Below, in pieces: positions 1 to 12,138 of a stretch of 64,000 bases of DNA (position 1 is its first letter; each line of letters begins with the position of its first letter). The notes beneath the pieces were generated by a model. That model was not told the DNA's origin and made no database searches. It worked only from the letters and a program-made list of their open reading frames with translations. The DNA comes from Eupeodes corollae (Eukaryota; Arthropoda; Insecta; Diptera; Syrphidae): NCBI RefSeq assembly GCF_945859685.1, contig NC_079147.1, positions 56,388,946-56,452,945 of the forward strand, written 5' to 3'. Both the position numbers and the translations under genes were made by a program.

Positions 1-2330
1 ATAAAAAGTTCCATTTGAAAATTTGTATCTTTTAGAACGCTTAAAATATCAAATAAAAATTGTATTCATTTTATTCTATCTAGAATTATAAACTGTATAC
101 GGTAACTATTATCTTTTTTTACAAATATTGGTAAAACAATTTTATAAACAAAATATCTGATCCCATAGGAAGTTATTGTAATCAGTCCTATTTAAATTTA
201 ATTTTTAATTTTCAAGTTCCATAGAATCAAAATCAAAGACAAGGACTTGGTGGTGGTGGCTATGCGACGAGAAATATAGATATTGACTTCAAATTAATTT
301 TATTCGTCCAATTTGTATTTGTGTATATAAAAAAAAATGTAAAGCATGTTACCAAAGTTGGTAAAAATTGAATTTCGACTAAAAATCAAGTGAACAAAAA
401 CTGATTTTGAATTTAAACTATATCATCACATGCAAACATATACAATTCTTTAAGATTAATTTAACTGATAACTTTTTCAACAAAACTCGATAACCTACAA
501 ACTTTTTAAGCAAGACAAATCGACAGACGTGATATTAAGTTTTCAGTGCTGGTCGCATCTCAGCCTCTTTTTTAAAATTGCTGTGGTAAAAAAACCCAAC
601 AAAATTTTATTAAAAGTCCATCTGGATGTAATTTAAACCCAAATATCTCACGAACCAATTAGGCTAGAGACTTGAATTAAATTTTATATTATAGATTGTA
701 ACGTGATACCACACCAATATATTTTTGGAATAAATCCAATTAACATTCTTTTAATAATCAAAAAAACTGAAAATAAAATACTCCCCTCAAAAATTTAACG
801 AATGAAAAATGATTTTATCTCCAAAACAATTGTTTACAACGTAAAATAAGGTTTTTAACATCTGGTAACATTTTGAAAAAAAATTAAATTGACAGTTTTT
901 TTATAAATAATAAAAATCTTAAAAAACATTACTCAAAGTTGGTAAAAATTTAATTTCGACTCAAATATCTTTTCAAAACTTTAAGATATTAACTTCAAAC
1001 TACTTTTTTCTTTAAAAAAAAATTGTCAACATTGAGTCAAATTTTTGGAAAAATCGAATGTACAGTTTTTTACAAAAAATAAAAACTTAAAAGAAAACTA
1101 AACAAAAGTTGGTAAAAATTGATTTTCGACTTAAATATCTTTTCAAAACTTTGAGATTATGGCTTCTAACTAATTTTATCTTTTAAGAAATATTTTTTTC
1201 AACATTCGGAAAAATCGAAATGGTAGTTTTTTTACAAAAAAATAAAAACCTAAACAAAAAAATTAATAAAAGTTGGTAAAAATTGGTTTTCAGCTCAAAT
1301 ATCTTTTCGAAACCTTGAGATATTGGCTTTACACTACTTTTATCTCTTATTATCTAAAAAATAAAATTTTGAGAAAAATCTAATTGACAGTTTTTGTAAA
1401 AAAAATAAAAACCTTGCAAAAAAAAAAAACAATACTAACACTTGGTCAAAATTTACTTTCTGTTCAAATAGCTTTTCAAAAATTAAAAATAATGTCTTAA
1501 AACTTTTTTACTTCACAGAAAAGTAATGTTTTCGATATTCAATAGTTTTTTTTTATAAAAATCCAACAGTCCGTTTTTTTATTAAAAAAAATAAAATCTA
1601 CAAAAAATAGTACGCAAATTTGGTAAAAATTAATTTCATTCATAAAATTTGTAAAAATTTAAGAAATGCTAATTGGCAAAAATTTGTTTTCGACTAAAAA
1701 TCTATTTAACTAGATTTTCAACCTCAACTATTTCTTTGTATGAAAAACATTGTTGGTAAATTTAAAATTTTTAAGAATAATTCAACTAACAACTTTTTTA
1801 ACCCAACAACCTACAAACTTTTAAGCAATACAAATACTATTTCTCCGCAGAAATTAAGTTTTCTAAAAACATATGTATTTGTATGAATTCATGGAATGTA
1901 AAATATATTAATATGTCTCAAAAAGTAATAGTAACTATTAATCGCTATACAAATGTGAATTTTCTGTTAAATGAATATTACTGTGTCTTTCCATAAAAAG
2001 TTTAATTTTTGGATTTTTGAGCCCTGAGATTCTACTTACATATATGACTTATAAAACATTCATGCCTAAAATCATATAAAGTTTTTCATCATAAAGTTTC
2101 TTAGCAGATATTTTTTTTAGCAGAACACATATTAAATTGACCATATAGGTACAGAGTGGTGGTATATAACTTCCTTACTGCTGACAATAAGAATAACAAT
2201 ACTTTAAACACATGAAAATCTAGAACAAAATACAGTGAAGGTAAAGCTACTAAAAATCTTCATCGAAAAAGTTTACACTAAAAATAACCAGAAAAGCTTT
2301 AAATCAAAACAAGCTTTGCAATATACTCAG
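1..2330. repeat. AT-rich dispersed repeat, left part of window
   Basis: Very AT-rich, non-coding sequence. Segments of it recur elsewhere in the window in the same orientation: a block near 160-240 (ccataggaagtta with a single-base difference) matches 30150-30210, and the motif block gtaaaaattg...ttcgactcaaatatc matches 30300-30470. A related block (aaaagatttttaga then gatgtctgtgc) occurs at 9015-9040 and 30235-30260. This marks a multi-copy repeat family; its class is unknown. No open reading frame of interest is present. Confidence 0.6.
937..1790. repeat. degenerate tandem repeat, about 170-bp period
   Basis: The motif gttggtaaaaatt or a close variant recurs at about 937, 1108, 1272, 1441 and 1620, spacings of 171, 164, 169 and 179 bp. 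Each unit then carries a ttcgactcaaatatctttt-type segment and ends with a cagttttttacaaaaaataaaaa-like segment. A diverged extra copy of the motif lies at 357. Units differ by many substitutions and small indels, so the array is old. Units of the same kind appear singly at 30300-30470, so the array belongs to the dispersed repeat rather than being a pure satellite. Confidence 0.6.
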
Positions 2331-2339
2331 TTTTTCTGT

Positions 2340-3290
2340 TGAAAAATGCCTCGGAACTCGGAAGATTAAACATCAATTTCAAGAATTATTAAAACGTTAC
2401 CTATAGAACTTGTTCCCCATGCAGAAGAACCGTTAAATATTATTGCTTGAAATACAAATTTGTATATCAACAACTTATTTTTCATGCTCAATTTAGATTT
2501 ACGGTTTATGAAAGGGTATAAAACTTTTATTGTGATACCATCTTTCTTCACTATTTCTTGTACATGTAAGCCAAAAGTATGGGTTTTATCGAGGTATATC
2601 CCAAGATAATTTCCACTAGATTTTCTACCTGTATTGGTACTGCAAATAACTATGCTGTTAGTTGGCAAAAAACAGGCTTTTTTCCTTTTTCGAATGAAAA
2701 ATACAAAATCTGTTTTTTAAAACATTTGTGTTAATTTTCCATGCATTACACTAGCTTTGTACTTCATTTAATGTGATTGCAAGTTAGTTTCTATAAAGAA
2801 GCCAAATGAATATAAAGAAAAGATCGGCGAAAATTGCTTTTTCACATTTGGGGAAATCCTAAGTGAAAGTATTACATATGTATAAGATAGGACCAAATAA
2901 AGAGCATTGAGGTAAATCTATACTAACATGAAAGGCCTCAGAATAAGAATTGTTTAATTAAAAATGATTGTACAATCTCAATGAGATAGATTGGGAAACT
3001 GAAAGTTAAAAGCTTATGTAAAAAAGCCTTGTGCAAAACGGTGTTAAATGCTTTGCCTTGACATTGAGGCATAGGTTTTAACAGCGGAATCGTTGTATCT
3101 ATTTTCCCACTTACCGGAAAATTATTGAACTTAAAACAGAAACTAAACAAGAACTGCATATATATTTTATGTCTGACGTTGGAAGAAATGGCGAGACTTT
3201 GATCTTTTATCAACGGGAATTCTTTTATCAGCGTTTTCGAGGATAGCATTTGTAAAGTTTGAATCATTCATGTCCATCCATTGAAGCCAG
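2340..3290 (-). mobile_element. degraded Jockey-like LINE fragment
   Basis: Minus-strand reading frames at 2668-2366 and 3267-2938 read like the C-terminal and central parts of a Jockey-type reverse transcriptase. Visible pieces are LGIYLDKT (the primer-grip-adjacent LG..LD motif), a following KNKLLIYKFVFQAII stretch, and upstream KAFNTVLHKA, which corresponds to the KAFDxVWH motif. The block carrying the catalytic YADD is missing and the frames are broken, so the copy is dead. Exact ends cannot be fixed. Confidence 0.55.
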
Positions 3291-3359
3291 CAGTGCGATT
3301 AGCATCATGCTTTACCATTTTAAGGATCTTTAAAATCGTATAATAACGCCGAAAAAAAG

Positions 3360-4590
3360 TCTTGTTAGTTGGATTGAGACCGGAAACTTGCTGAGGGAGT
3401 TACAAGCTGGATTTATACCAGGATATTCAGCAATAGAAAATGGTTTTTATATTCAGGAGCGTGGTAAAGAATTTCTTGAAACAAAGGAAAAAGCTGTATG
3501 TATTTTTTTGTTTCGATTTTATAGCAGCTTTTGATACAATCGATAGAGGTGCACTATACTATAAACTGTATTGTCTTGGGATATCATTCAAGTTTGGTCG
3601 CGTTCTTGAGCACCTATAGAGACGAACAAGGGCGGCTGTATTGACAGGTGAAGAACTCTCAGACTCGTTTCAAACCTCATCGGAGTGAGACAAGGTTGTG
3701 CATTAAGCCGTACCTTGTTTGCATTATTCATTGATGATAAAGTCATGTTTGCACATCACCGGAAACCCTGCAGCTCATGATTAACAGGGTTCACCAGTAG
3801 TGTCAGCTATGGAATTTAATAGTAAATAGTATAGATAAGTCAAAGGTTATGGTTATTGATCCATCAAATGAAAAATGGAGCTATAATCACGAAAATATTG
3901 AATGTGTGCGAGAATATGAATACCTTGGCATTGCTGTTACAAATAATTAAAATATGGATAAACACTTAAATGAGAAATTGATTAAGGCGAAAAATTAATA
4001 TGACCTGGAAACAATGCTTCATGAATAAGTGTATAGCACATGGTAACAAGTTTAAAGTATCTGAAGCAGTAGCTGAGAGCATACTTTTATATGGATCGCA
4101 GGTATGGGGATGTAAAAAGCACAATTCAGTTGAAAAACTCCTAACGCACTTAATAAAAAGAATAATTCATTTGACGAAAAAAAATACACCAAACTAAGAA
4201 ATAATGCTGGAAACGAGCCTCTTCTTTGTTTATAAAAACATTGAAGTTGCAAGCGGACTTCTTGCTTAACGTTTTTAAAATGAATCCTTCACGGGTCATG
4301 AAAAAAGTGGTCGTAAAAGCCATAAAAGAACAAAACAGTTGGTATCGAGAGTGGCAAGATTTTGCTGAGGAATGTCAAATTAATTTTGATTAACCCATCG
4401 AGAATTTAACAACCTCTAAAAACATCTTGTATGAAGTAATTTTAAAGGTTGATGGAAAATGTAGAGCTGAATATATTGCTGATGTCTAACTCCTTGTACA
4501 GAACTGCAGATTAAATCATAACAAATGTAAATTTTACTTTAACATAATGTAAATTTTACTTTAATTCAATAAAATCTGTATCTATCAATC
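3360..4590 (+). mobile_element. degraded non-LTR retrotransposon fragment
   Basis: Plus-strand sequence retains traces of a LINE reverse transcriptase in several frames: QAGFIPGYSAIEN near 3400 (the QxGFRxGxS motif) and, at 4000-4197, a C-terminal piece with ILLYGSQVWGC, typical of the region after RT. Many stops and frameshifts interrupt it. The copy appears to end near 4590 in short repeats of ctatcaat/tatctatca type, as in LINE tails. The clade cannot be named with confidence. Confidence 0.5.
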
Positions 4591-4599
4591 TATCCATTA

Positions 4600-4938
4600 A
4601 ACACTAAGATTATCCACATAAATTCTATCTTATAGATAGACCAATTTGCGTTTTCAGGTTTATAAAATAATTTCTTTGAAGTAGAGGTGAAACCAGAGTA
4701 GGTACCTACTGTTTATGACTGGTAAATGGTTTAAGCCTAGTTCTTTTATAAATATGGATTAAGTGAACAGGCTTGGTACATCCAAAGTTGATGGGTTTGC
4801 TATACTGGGAAGCCAAAAGTTTTTAATTAATTTTTCTATAAAACTTGTTATCTTAATTTTATGAATGAAGTCAAAATTTAAGGTATGTTTTAAAATCTTG
4901 CTATATAATAAACGTAAAAACAAAAATATCAATCGCAC
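4600..4938. other. intergenic, 3' flank of the SOD-related gene
   Basis: AT-rich sequence with no ORF I trust. On the minus strand an acceptor-like site (tattatatag) near 4900 is followed by about 45 open codons in the phase left by a possible donor at the stop codon of the SOD-related gene; see findings. Otherwise nothing is seen. Confidence 0.3.
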
Positions 4939-7900
4939 TTACACAACAAAGCGAGGTGGTTTCTGGATATTCACAAACTTCACAATATTATGATCGGGTT
5001 CAATATTTGCACATGCGAATCGCTCATTCGACCAATCCTGGGCAAAAATAACAATGGATCTTCCAATTGCTCCAACAGGTTTTTCCAGAGGGAAATTAGG
5101 ATCCGTAAAAACCATACGTTTTTCACCAATGTCTACAACAAAAAGTTATCCCAATTTTGCAAAATTATTTAATTCAAATCTTTTACTTATTGGTCCCAAT
5201 CTAGACGAAACATCTCCAACATAACATCGTAGAGGGTTGTCTGATCCACATTCTTGGTCATAAAGCTCTGTCTGTCAATCATTCAATTTGAAACAATTTT
5301 ACAATTTTTCTCATCTAATTTGATTTCCATCTCTATACTTACATTTAAGGGATCAGCAAGTTGGGTAAAGTACGGGTTCCAGACATAACCTCCAGCTACA
5401 CACCTTGTGGCGGTTGGCTTAACTGCAGCATCCACACCAACTGAATTGACAAATATCTGCCACTTGTGGTTTTGGGTCTGAAACATTAAATTCCATTAGT
5501 AAATCACTTAGAATTGTTAATCAAAACGACTTTTATACATACCACATTACGGTCATTCTTTCCCGGGTGCCTCAACTTAACCTCAATCACAGTGTCCGAT
5601 TGACTCCCGTCATAATGAATCAACTGGGTCATTTTGATATATCCATAAGCATATCCGGAAGGGTGATGGAACGAAGCTATAGCACGCAGCTCCCTCGCTT
5701 CCGATGGGCTATAGCCTCGCTCTAATGTACTACAAGCCCATCTGGCATTCTTTTCCTTCTTGTGAATCACAATCGATCGTCCAAGGATGCTGTTGTATCC
5801 GAATAGTGGAAGATTCGAGTCGTTATGGGCCCCTTCGTAGTGCCTCAAACCATCCAGGGTGCCGAACTTTCCACTCAAATCACCCATCTCATATTGATCC
5901 GTAGATCCCAGGGTTGGTGGAGGCGATAGTTTTGGATTTATTCCAAATGGATTCCAATGATCGTACAACGATGTAGCCTCACAGGGGAAGGCTAAATTCT
6001 CTTCAACCGGGGCCTCATGGATGTGATAGCCACTGGCTGCGTTCAAACCTCTCAAATCGACTTCGATGTTACTCATGTCATACTCGGATTGTTGGGTAAT
6101 TTCAAGTTCTCCCTTCAGAGAGAGATCGTATCCATTGGGATACCAATCTTTTGCCACGACTTTTCTTTTAAAATGTCCAATGATTCTAGAGAAAGAGGAT
6201 TTTTGTTTTTATTAAGTTTAAAAGAGATTATATTTCAAAGAACTTACACAGAACAAGCTAATCGTTCTCCTCGAGCTTTTGGACCGTTGTCGTCGTAGAT
6301 CACCAAAGACTTTCCCATTATACTCTGCTTTCCCGAAAGTGGCAGATTAGAGTCCGTGAATATCTTGCGACTTATCTTTGTGGCTTCGGACTTCCTTCCG
6401 GCTATTGCAAGACTCCCCAGACGAGTATCTAAGGCTCCAACCTTACACATCGGCATCAGATGGGGTCGACAGAAATCATCGGCTCTCTTCTCACCCCAGT
6501 CGACCCTGTAAGGATTGTAAACATTACCAGCACTGGTGCAACGGTTTTGCCAGTCGTAAAAGTCTTTTCCCGGAGGACTTGCGTGGACAGCCCACCTATG
6601 GCCGAATGTATTGTTCTGCGTTGATCCATCAGCATGGATGAGATATTCAAAAATCACTGTTGTATCCATCCATGGCTCCTCAGCTGGCTGACGGAAGAGA
6701 ACCCTTCCCACAATCGGATAACGAAATAGAACTTGTGCGGTCGATATTGGCTTCTGATAGATGCCATTCTTCTGGTATTGGGCTATGGTCGAACAACCCC
6801 AGGGTTCTTCCTTGATATTCTCGGGGTTTGATCGGTCAAAAGTGTAAATTACCATTCCTCGATGAACGATACTATTGATGCCCTGTAAGGGTAGAAATAT
6901 ATCCCAATATATTCCACTCAGTTCAGAACTGGCCCCGGGAAGTTTGTAGTTGTGGTAATAATCTTTGTTGCGACTCTGCAGCTTCCCACTCAAATCCCCA
7001 ATAGCGTACTGTTCTTGAGTTCCGAAACCCGGTGGTGGTGCTGCCTTCATATCAATCTCATGTGGGTTGAATATCTCATCGGTTGATATACAGTAATCAG
7101 GCTTCCCCTTTCTTATAGGGTCTGGTGGAAGACTGTGGATGCGAAAGCCGGAAACATCTTCAGCAAACTTCTTGCTTACACGATCAGTGTCTCGTCCAGT
7201 TGAGGACAGAGTAAAATTCAAAAATGTCGGATCGAACCTTGATCGCTCACTAAATGATATTTCACCCTTAATTCCACCAGAATTGAAGAAGGTTCTAGAA
7301 CATAAATAAATTTAGCTTGGAATTCATCGAGGCTTTGCCAAAAACTAAACTCACTTGTAAAGAAGAGGCTTCACATTTCTAATCTTAGTGCAGGCCAGGA
7401 ACTCGTTTGTGTGCAAATGATCGAAGAGTACTAAGTACAACGTCCTGTGGGGGATTGTAAGATCTGATGGCAGAAGTTCCAGTTTATTGTCCTTATAAAT
7501 CGAACGTTGAGACAGCTCCAAAGCGTTCTTTGCCACTTTGATTTTTCCCAAACGGTTGTCAAGGTCTCCTATACCTTTGCCTTCTCCATTACCCTGTGGA
7601 TCGAAGACCAACTGTAGAAAATTGCAGTTGTCTTCATTTCTGTGATGGTCATTGGCCAGAATGTCAGTCACATAGATTTTCCAGTGGTGCTTGGTTGCTG
7701 GTTCATCATTATGCGGCACTGGTTGCGAACGAATGTGGAATAAGTCAGAATAAATCAAAGTGTCACCACTTCCTTTATTTCCCGCCAGCCAACGGAAGTA
7801 CACCGAACCCGATATGGGAGTAGTAAATTGGGCTTCAGCCATATGTTCAACATTGGCATCAACAGTTGTCACACTCCCGCAGACCCTAGTGCTGCCATCT

Positions 7901-8502
7901 GTCAGTACAAGAGATTTTCCCCAGATTCCATTTTCACCTGCAAAATAATTCGAATAAAACTCAACTCATTATATTGGCTACGGCCTTGAGTTTGGCGTAG
8001 TTTTGCAAACAACAACAAACCGGTCAGCTGTATTTCTTTTGTCCACATCGACGTCTCATTGCCCGGCAGAGTCAGAAAGCCTAGATCATCATCGAAGCTA
8101 ATCAGCTGTTTGCCCAATTTATGCAAATCACATCGGGCGTTTGCATTTGTTTCAGTATAATCGACTGGAAACTCATGGATACCCCAGCTCCAGGCTTGGT
8201 CGGGAAATTGCAAGGTTGTCTCGAGTTTCGATCTGATTTCGACGGAAGTTTTTGAACCTTGCTTAAAAGTTATTTCACCATGAAGGCCGTGTTGTGATAA
8301 ATACACGATCAAATGATCACTTTTCACTGCAACTATCGGTCGATTAAATGAAAGAGTTTAGATAATTAACTGTTTTCAAAGATTGAGTCATTGGTTAAGT
8401 TGAGTTCTTTCTGGAAGATACAAATCACCATAACCATGGCTTACCTGTTTGGTAAGAAACTATCACAAAGACAACAACAAAATTCACAACATTGAGCAAC
8501 AT
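4939..8502 (-). CDS. Rsod: secreted multi-domain Cu/Zn-SOD-related protein (Rsod-like), 8 exons
   Basis: Exons on the minus strand, all with GT/AG borders and matching phases: 8502-8445, 8326-8021, 7937-7355, 7294-6248, 6185-5543, 5477-5343, 5271-5187 and 5132-4939. The total is 3051 nt, 1016 aa. Residues 1-19 are a hydrophobic signal peptide. About six SOD-like repeats follow, starting near residues 20, 165, 316, 505, 680 and 838; several end in a (G/N)SI(I/M)G(R/K)S-V(I/V)-type motif followed by an acidic stretch and ACS/ACG. The copper-site HVHE motif of true SOD is decayed: GIHEF near 65, RIHSL near 363, AVHAS near 546, HIHEA near 716 and only QIFVN near 883. Catalysis is therefore unlikely in most repeats. 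This architecture matches the Drosophila 'Related to SOD' gene. The start has an upstream context typical for flies. The exact C-terminus is uncertain because the TAA overlaps a donor-like GTAAGT. Confidence 0.88.
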
Positions 8503-8954
8503 GATACTGGAACCGTTGCGTTGGCGTGCTGACGCTTTTTGAATTATAATTTCACTTTTACTTTGTATCTTTTACTTTAGGTATTTCACAGATACGAAAT
8601 TTTTGTTTTTGTTTTTCTTTTCTATTCTTTTAATGTTATTCAGGTTTGGTTTTGCTTTCACATTTTTTTAACTTTATTTTGTGTTAAACCTCGTTTGAAG
8701 CGAGTAGGTCGTAGTGTATGGGGAACTCAATAGCAACTGAATTGTGGCTAATGGAAGGCAAGACGATAGACCTTCGCTCAGTTTCTGTTTTCAAGCTTGG
8801 TTTGTTAAGGTTTACCTGCTTTCTTGAGTTGAAAAAGAAGTTTATGTTAAAGGCTGTTAAGATTTGACTCAGAGTTTTATGATGAACAAGTGAGTTTATT
8901 TTTAACAATATAAAACATGATTCACGCTCGAACAGGGTGTTTTGTTAGAATTAT
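8503..8954. other. 5' flank of the SOD-related gene, possible repeat fragment
   Basis: Contains the 5' untranslated region and promoter area of the minus-strand SOD-related gene. A minus-strand open frame of 74 codons at 8908-8684 resembles the tail of a retroelement protein in style (LVHHKTLSQILTAF) but I cannot assign it. No other gene is seen. Confidence 0.3.
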
Positions 8955-9165
8955 TTGGCTTATAGTGTATTTTTTTACATTTTTCGACATTTCATGGTAT
9001 CTTAAATCTAAATAAAAGATTTTTAGAGAGATGTCTGTGCATTCGTGAGTATGTAAGTTCGTATATCCGGTTGCCCATATCTAAAGAACTAGCAGGGATA
9101 GCGACTTCTCATAAATTTCGCTATACAAATAATAATGCAGAAAGATGCAAAAACTAATCTCAAAA
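8955..9165. repeat. fragment of the AT-rich dispersed repeat
   Basis: The block from about 8975 to 9110 (ttcgacatttcatggt, aaaagatttttagaga, gatgtctgtgc) aligns by eye with 30190-30270, in the same orientation. The copy also carries a further segment (gtatatccggttgcccatatc) that is missing at 30270, where the other copy goes directly into poly-T. It is a partial copy of the family seen at 1-2330. Confidence 0.5.
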
Positions 9166-9189
9166 CATTGAGTGGGTCATTTTCTTACG

Positions 9190-10120
9190 ATAGCAATTTA
9201 AAAACAAAGTGAAAATTTATAATTAACGAACATTAAAATGGTTTTGTATACCTTTAATATGCCAAAGACACAGTGTGAGCAGGGAAAGTTGGCTATGTGA
9301 TTTCGATGTACATAAATTTTGAGTTCTTGAACATTGCTATGACAGGGAAAGATGGAGCGTGGTAAGGTATTCCACATTCGCGTAGTACGGCCCAAAACTG
9401 AATCCCTGTACTTCATAGTACGGCCGCAGTTGGACTCAAGGGTTAATAACTGATGGGCGTTCCTAGAAGCGCGAGTATTATGGTTTAATAATTTAAGGGG
9501 AGGATCGGGGACAAAACGGAGCCCTGGGACACACCAGCGGTTGTATTATGGGGTTTAGACTTTAATCCGTCCAAAGCAACTTCTTATTTAAAGAAAATTT
9601 CAAATTCTACGAATAAGAGATTCGTCAATATCAAAAGCCCGTATGCTTTCATTCCTCAAAACCTTATGTTTCTTAAAACCTGATAATTAATCAGCGTTTC
9701 CATGAACTCAGAAAGTAGGGCATTAGTACTATCGGTCGGTAATGTCGAGAAGAAGATTTGCTTTTTTTTTGTTTTGGATAAGCAAATGTTGTTTTCCAAC
9801 TACTCAAAACGAGCCCAGAAGAATAGGATAGATGGAAAAGCTTACGGTACGCAGTGGTTTTGCTAGCGCAGAATAAAACCTCTTCAGAATAATATCGAGG
9901 ATACCATACGCACCAGCGGATTTATGAATGTTGAGATTTTTTAGAACTCTCGCCACAGTTTGAGTACGAAAAAAGATTGGTCCTATAGAATTATTCACGC
10001 GTTCAAGAAGTATGGGAGCCATAAAACTATCTGTTAGGGTGGAATTTTAGGCCAACTGACTTGCAAACAAGTTAGCTTCATAATAGAGCTAACTAAAGGA
10101 GTGTCATTAGCAATTAGTAG
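9190..10120 (-). mobile_element. degraded LINE fragment, family C copy 1 (Jockey/CR1-like)
   Basis: Minus-strand pieces of a non-LTR reverse transcriptase: the 3' end encodes GRTTRMWNTLPRSIFP at 9416-9330, the conserved C-terminal RLWNxLP motif of CR1/Jockey-like proteins. 10022-9804 encodes the linker upstream of RT (ARVLKNLNIHKSAGAYGI, the KSxGxDGI motif). The segment between them holds RT remnants with frameshifts, and the region near 9495 joins two distant parts of the ORF, so an internal deletion occurred. Related copies are at 21180-21828 and 27008-27650. Confidence 0.6.
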
Positions 10121-10439
10121 TAATCATGTTTTCTTACGAATGACCAATAATACAAACTTTTAAAATCTTACAAAATTAAAGAAGCTTACTTTTTGAAGTG
10201 AATTTGCTTTGGATGCTTTATAACTGAGATTTAAACAGGGATTTCAAGAACATATGTATATGTGTTTCAAAAACAGAAAAAGTAACACTTTCGTTAATGA
10301 TGGTAATTGAAAAACATAACAAAAGTTTCATATCTCTTAATTTAATATAAAAGCTTTCTGGAGAACTAATGTGCAAAGAGATACTGCAATCTCTAAAGTT
10401 TCTTCTCAGCTTATTTGTTTACCTGAGTTTATTTGTTGA

Positions 10440-10915
10440 CCAATTTGTGTAATAATTGCGATTAGTGGAAGTATGGTTTTCCGTCGGCTTTTTTGGTCAC
10501 TGTAATTTTCACAATGAAACAATTAAGTTACATTAAATTTCCCAACGTTTCGGCACGGGTTGCTGCCTTCTTCAGGGGAACTTTATTAACACAAAAAATA
10601 TACAAATGATCTTAGTTATTTCAATGGGATACAAATACAATAAAGTTTACTCACTCAAGAAAAATAGAAAAACAAAAATAAAAATCCTAAGTGATAATGG
10701 TTATCATTGTACCATAATTCGAAGTCTTCTTTTAAAATACAAAATGCAAATTCCACGAGAAAATATTGATGAATCCGTTAGAACGCACAACAAAACCATG
10801 ATTTACGTCCCAACTCTATTCGAAAACTTCAAAAAATCCATTTCCAAAAAATTGACAGAGGTTCGCCTTGCTTTCAAATCAAACAAAACACTTGACCATT
10901 GTTTTACTTAACTCA
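10440..10915. mobile_element. retroelement fragment with hammerhead-like motif (Penelope-like?)
   Basis: On the plus strand 10606-10911 is open for 101 codons; its C-terminal part reads YVPTLFENFKKSI... then VRLAFKSNKTL, resembling the end of Penelope-like reverse transcriptases. Just upstream, on the minus strand, 10575-10548 contains CTGAAGA, a GGCA/TGCC stem and GAAA, the core order of a hammerhead ribozyme. Such motifs are known in Penelope-like elements. The two signals lie on opposite strands, so the copy is rearranged or one reading is wrong. The element type is therefore tentative. Confidence 0.35.
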
Positions 10916-11330
10916 AGACGAAACCGGGGCGGACCTGGGCCTCAACCAACAAGCGTCTCCAGCCAGCTCGGTCCCTAGCTAGCTGTCTCCAGTTTCGAAT
11001 GCCAAGTTGGTTGAGGTCCTCTCCCACCTGAGTGCGCCACCTGAGTCACGGTCTTCCTCTACTGCGCCGTCCCTCGGGATTGGATTCGAAGACCATCCGG
11101 GCTATAGCGCTCTACATGACCCAGCCATTTAAGCCGTTGGACTTTAATTCTGCTAACTAGTTCAGTGTCGCTGTACAGTCCGTACAGTTCGTCGTTATAT
11201 CTTCTCTTCCATTCTCCATGCCTGATTCCGTTGTCGGAGGTAGTGTCGTGCAGGTTGTATCTCCCGATTATGCCACCAAAGACGTCTTCTCTTCCTAGCT
11301 TGGAATTAAAATCTCCTCAATGCGCTTTAA
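10915..11330 (-). mobile_element. RTE-like LINE fragment, copy 1 (internally deleted)
   Basis: From 10960 to 11215 it matches by eye the 3' part of the RTE copies at 34260-34560 and 57110-57370 (ctcggtccctagctag, acccagccat, ctgtacagtccgtacag). At about 11218 it jumps to a segment matching the endonuclease region of the 26670-26760 and 36650-36730 copies. The RT-coding centre is therefore deleted. The strand follows from these copies, which encode RTE proteins on the minus strand. Confidence 0.7.
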
Positions 11331-11639
11331 GGTTTTGCAGATATATAGAGGCTATACCAGATTTTTTATGTATGGCATAGGTTGGAATAGAATTCTCTAA
11401 AGGAAATATCTTTAATCAGCTTCAAATTCTTCAAATGGGACTGATCCCCATCGTCTGCATTCTGTAACACATATACTTTTTGAAAGCAGCGTTAAGATCT
11501 TGATATTGAGAGGCAAAAACAATTTTTGGATTTGCGAAAAATTTCGACTGCATCAAGTTAATTGCTTATTTAGCTACAATGCTTTTTTCCTTTGCATGTT
11601 TGCCAAAGATAAAGTTTGATGATAAAAAAAACCGAGGTC

Positions 11640-12110
11640 ACCACATCTATCCGTTCGTTATTGAGTCGCCAAGATCCTTCCCGTGGCCTTCCTCTCTGTC
11701 GGTTCTCTAAGATCTTGATTTTTTTTTTGTTAATATGAAGATCCTATGGGTTGCAGTACGTTCGTAATCGAATATTTTAAAGTTAAAGTGAAAAGGAATT
11801 ATCTGACATCTGCATAGAGAAGAACCATTATAAAAACTCTCGCAAAGTTTCCGCTCTCCGGCAAAATATCAGCTACATCATAAATACACAAGTCAAACAG
11901 TATAGGACTCAAAATGCATCCCTGTGGTAGATCTGCAGACTTATAAAACCATACTGAAAACTTAGAACCATGTTATACAGCTTCATTTGATGGCGCCAGA
12001 AATGTCATGTACAACATTAAAAACTTTGTTGCAACTCCGATCGATGCAAGTTTATAATTCAATGACTACAACCACATTATAAAGTCCACAAAACATACTT
12101 ATTCCTCTCA
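11640..12110 (-). mobile_element. degraded LINE reverse-transcriptase fragment
   Basis: Reading the minus strand around 11980-11800 gives a block like ADLPQGCILSPILFDL followed by YDVADILPESGNFA and, after disruption, a YADD-like piece. These are RT motifs 4 and 5 of a non-LTR element. It is out of frame in places and flanked by sequence I cannot assign. It is distinct from the RTE, I/LOA-like and family C elements in this window. Confidence 0.5.
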
Positions 12111-12138
12111 ATATAATTCCTAGCAATACTAATTAAAC

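Noticed and set aside
5704..6641. Plus-strand ORFs opposite the SOD-related gene
   Set aside because: They are shadows of the conserved minus-strand exons and have no independent motif.
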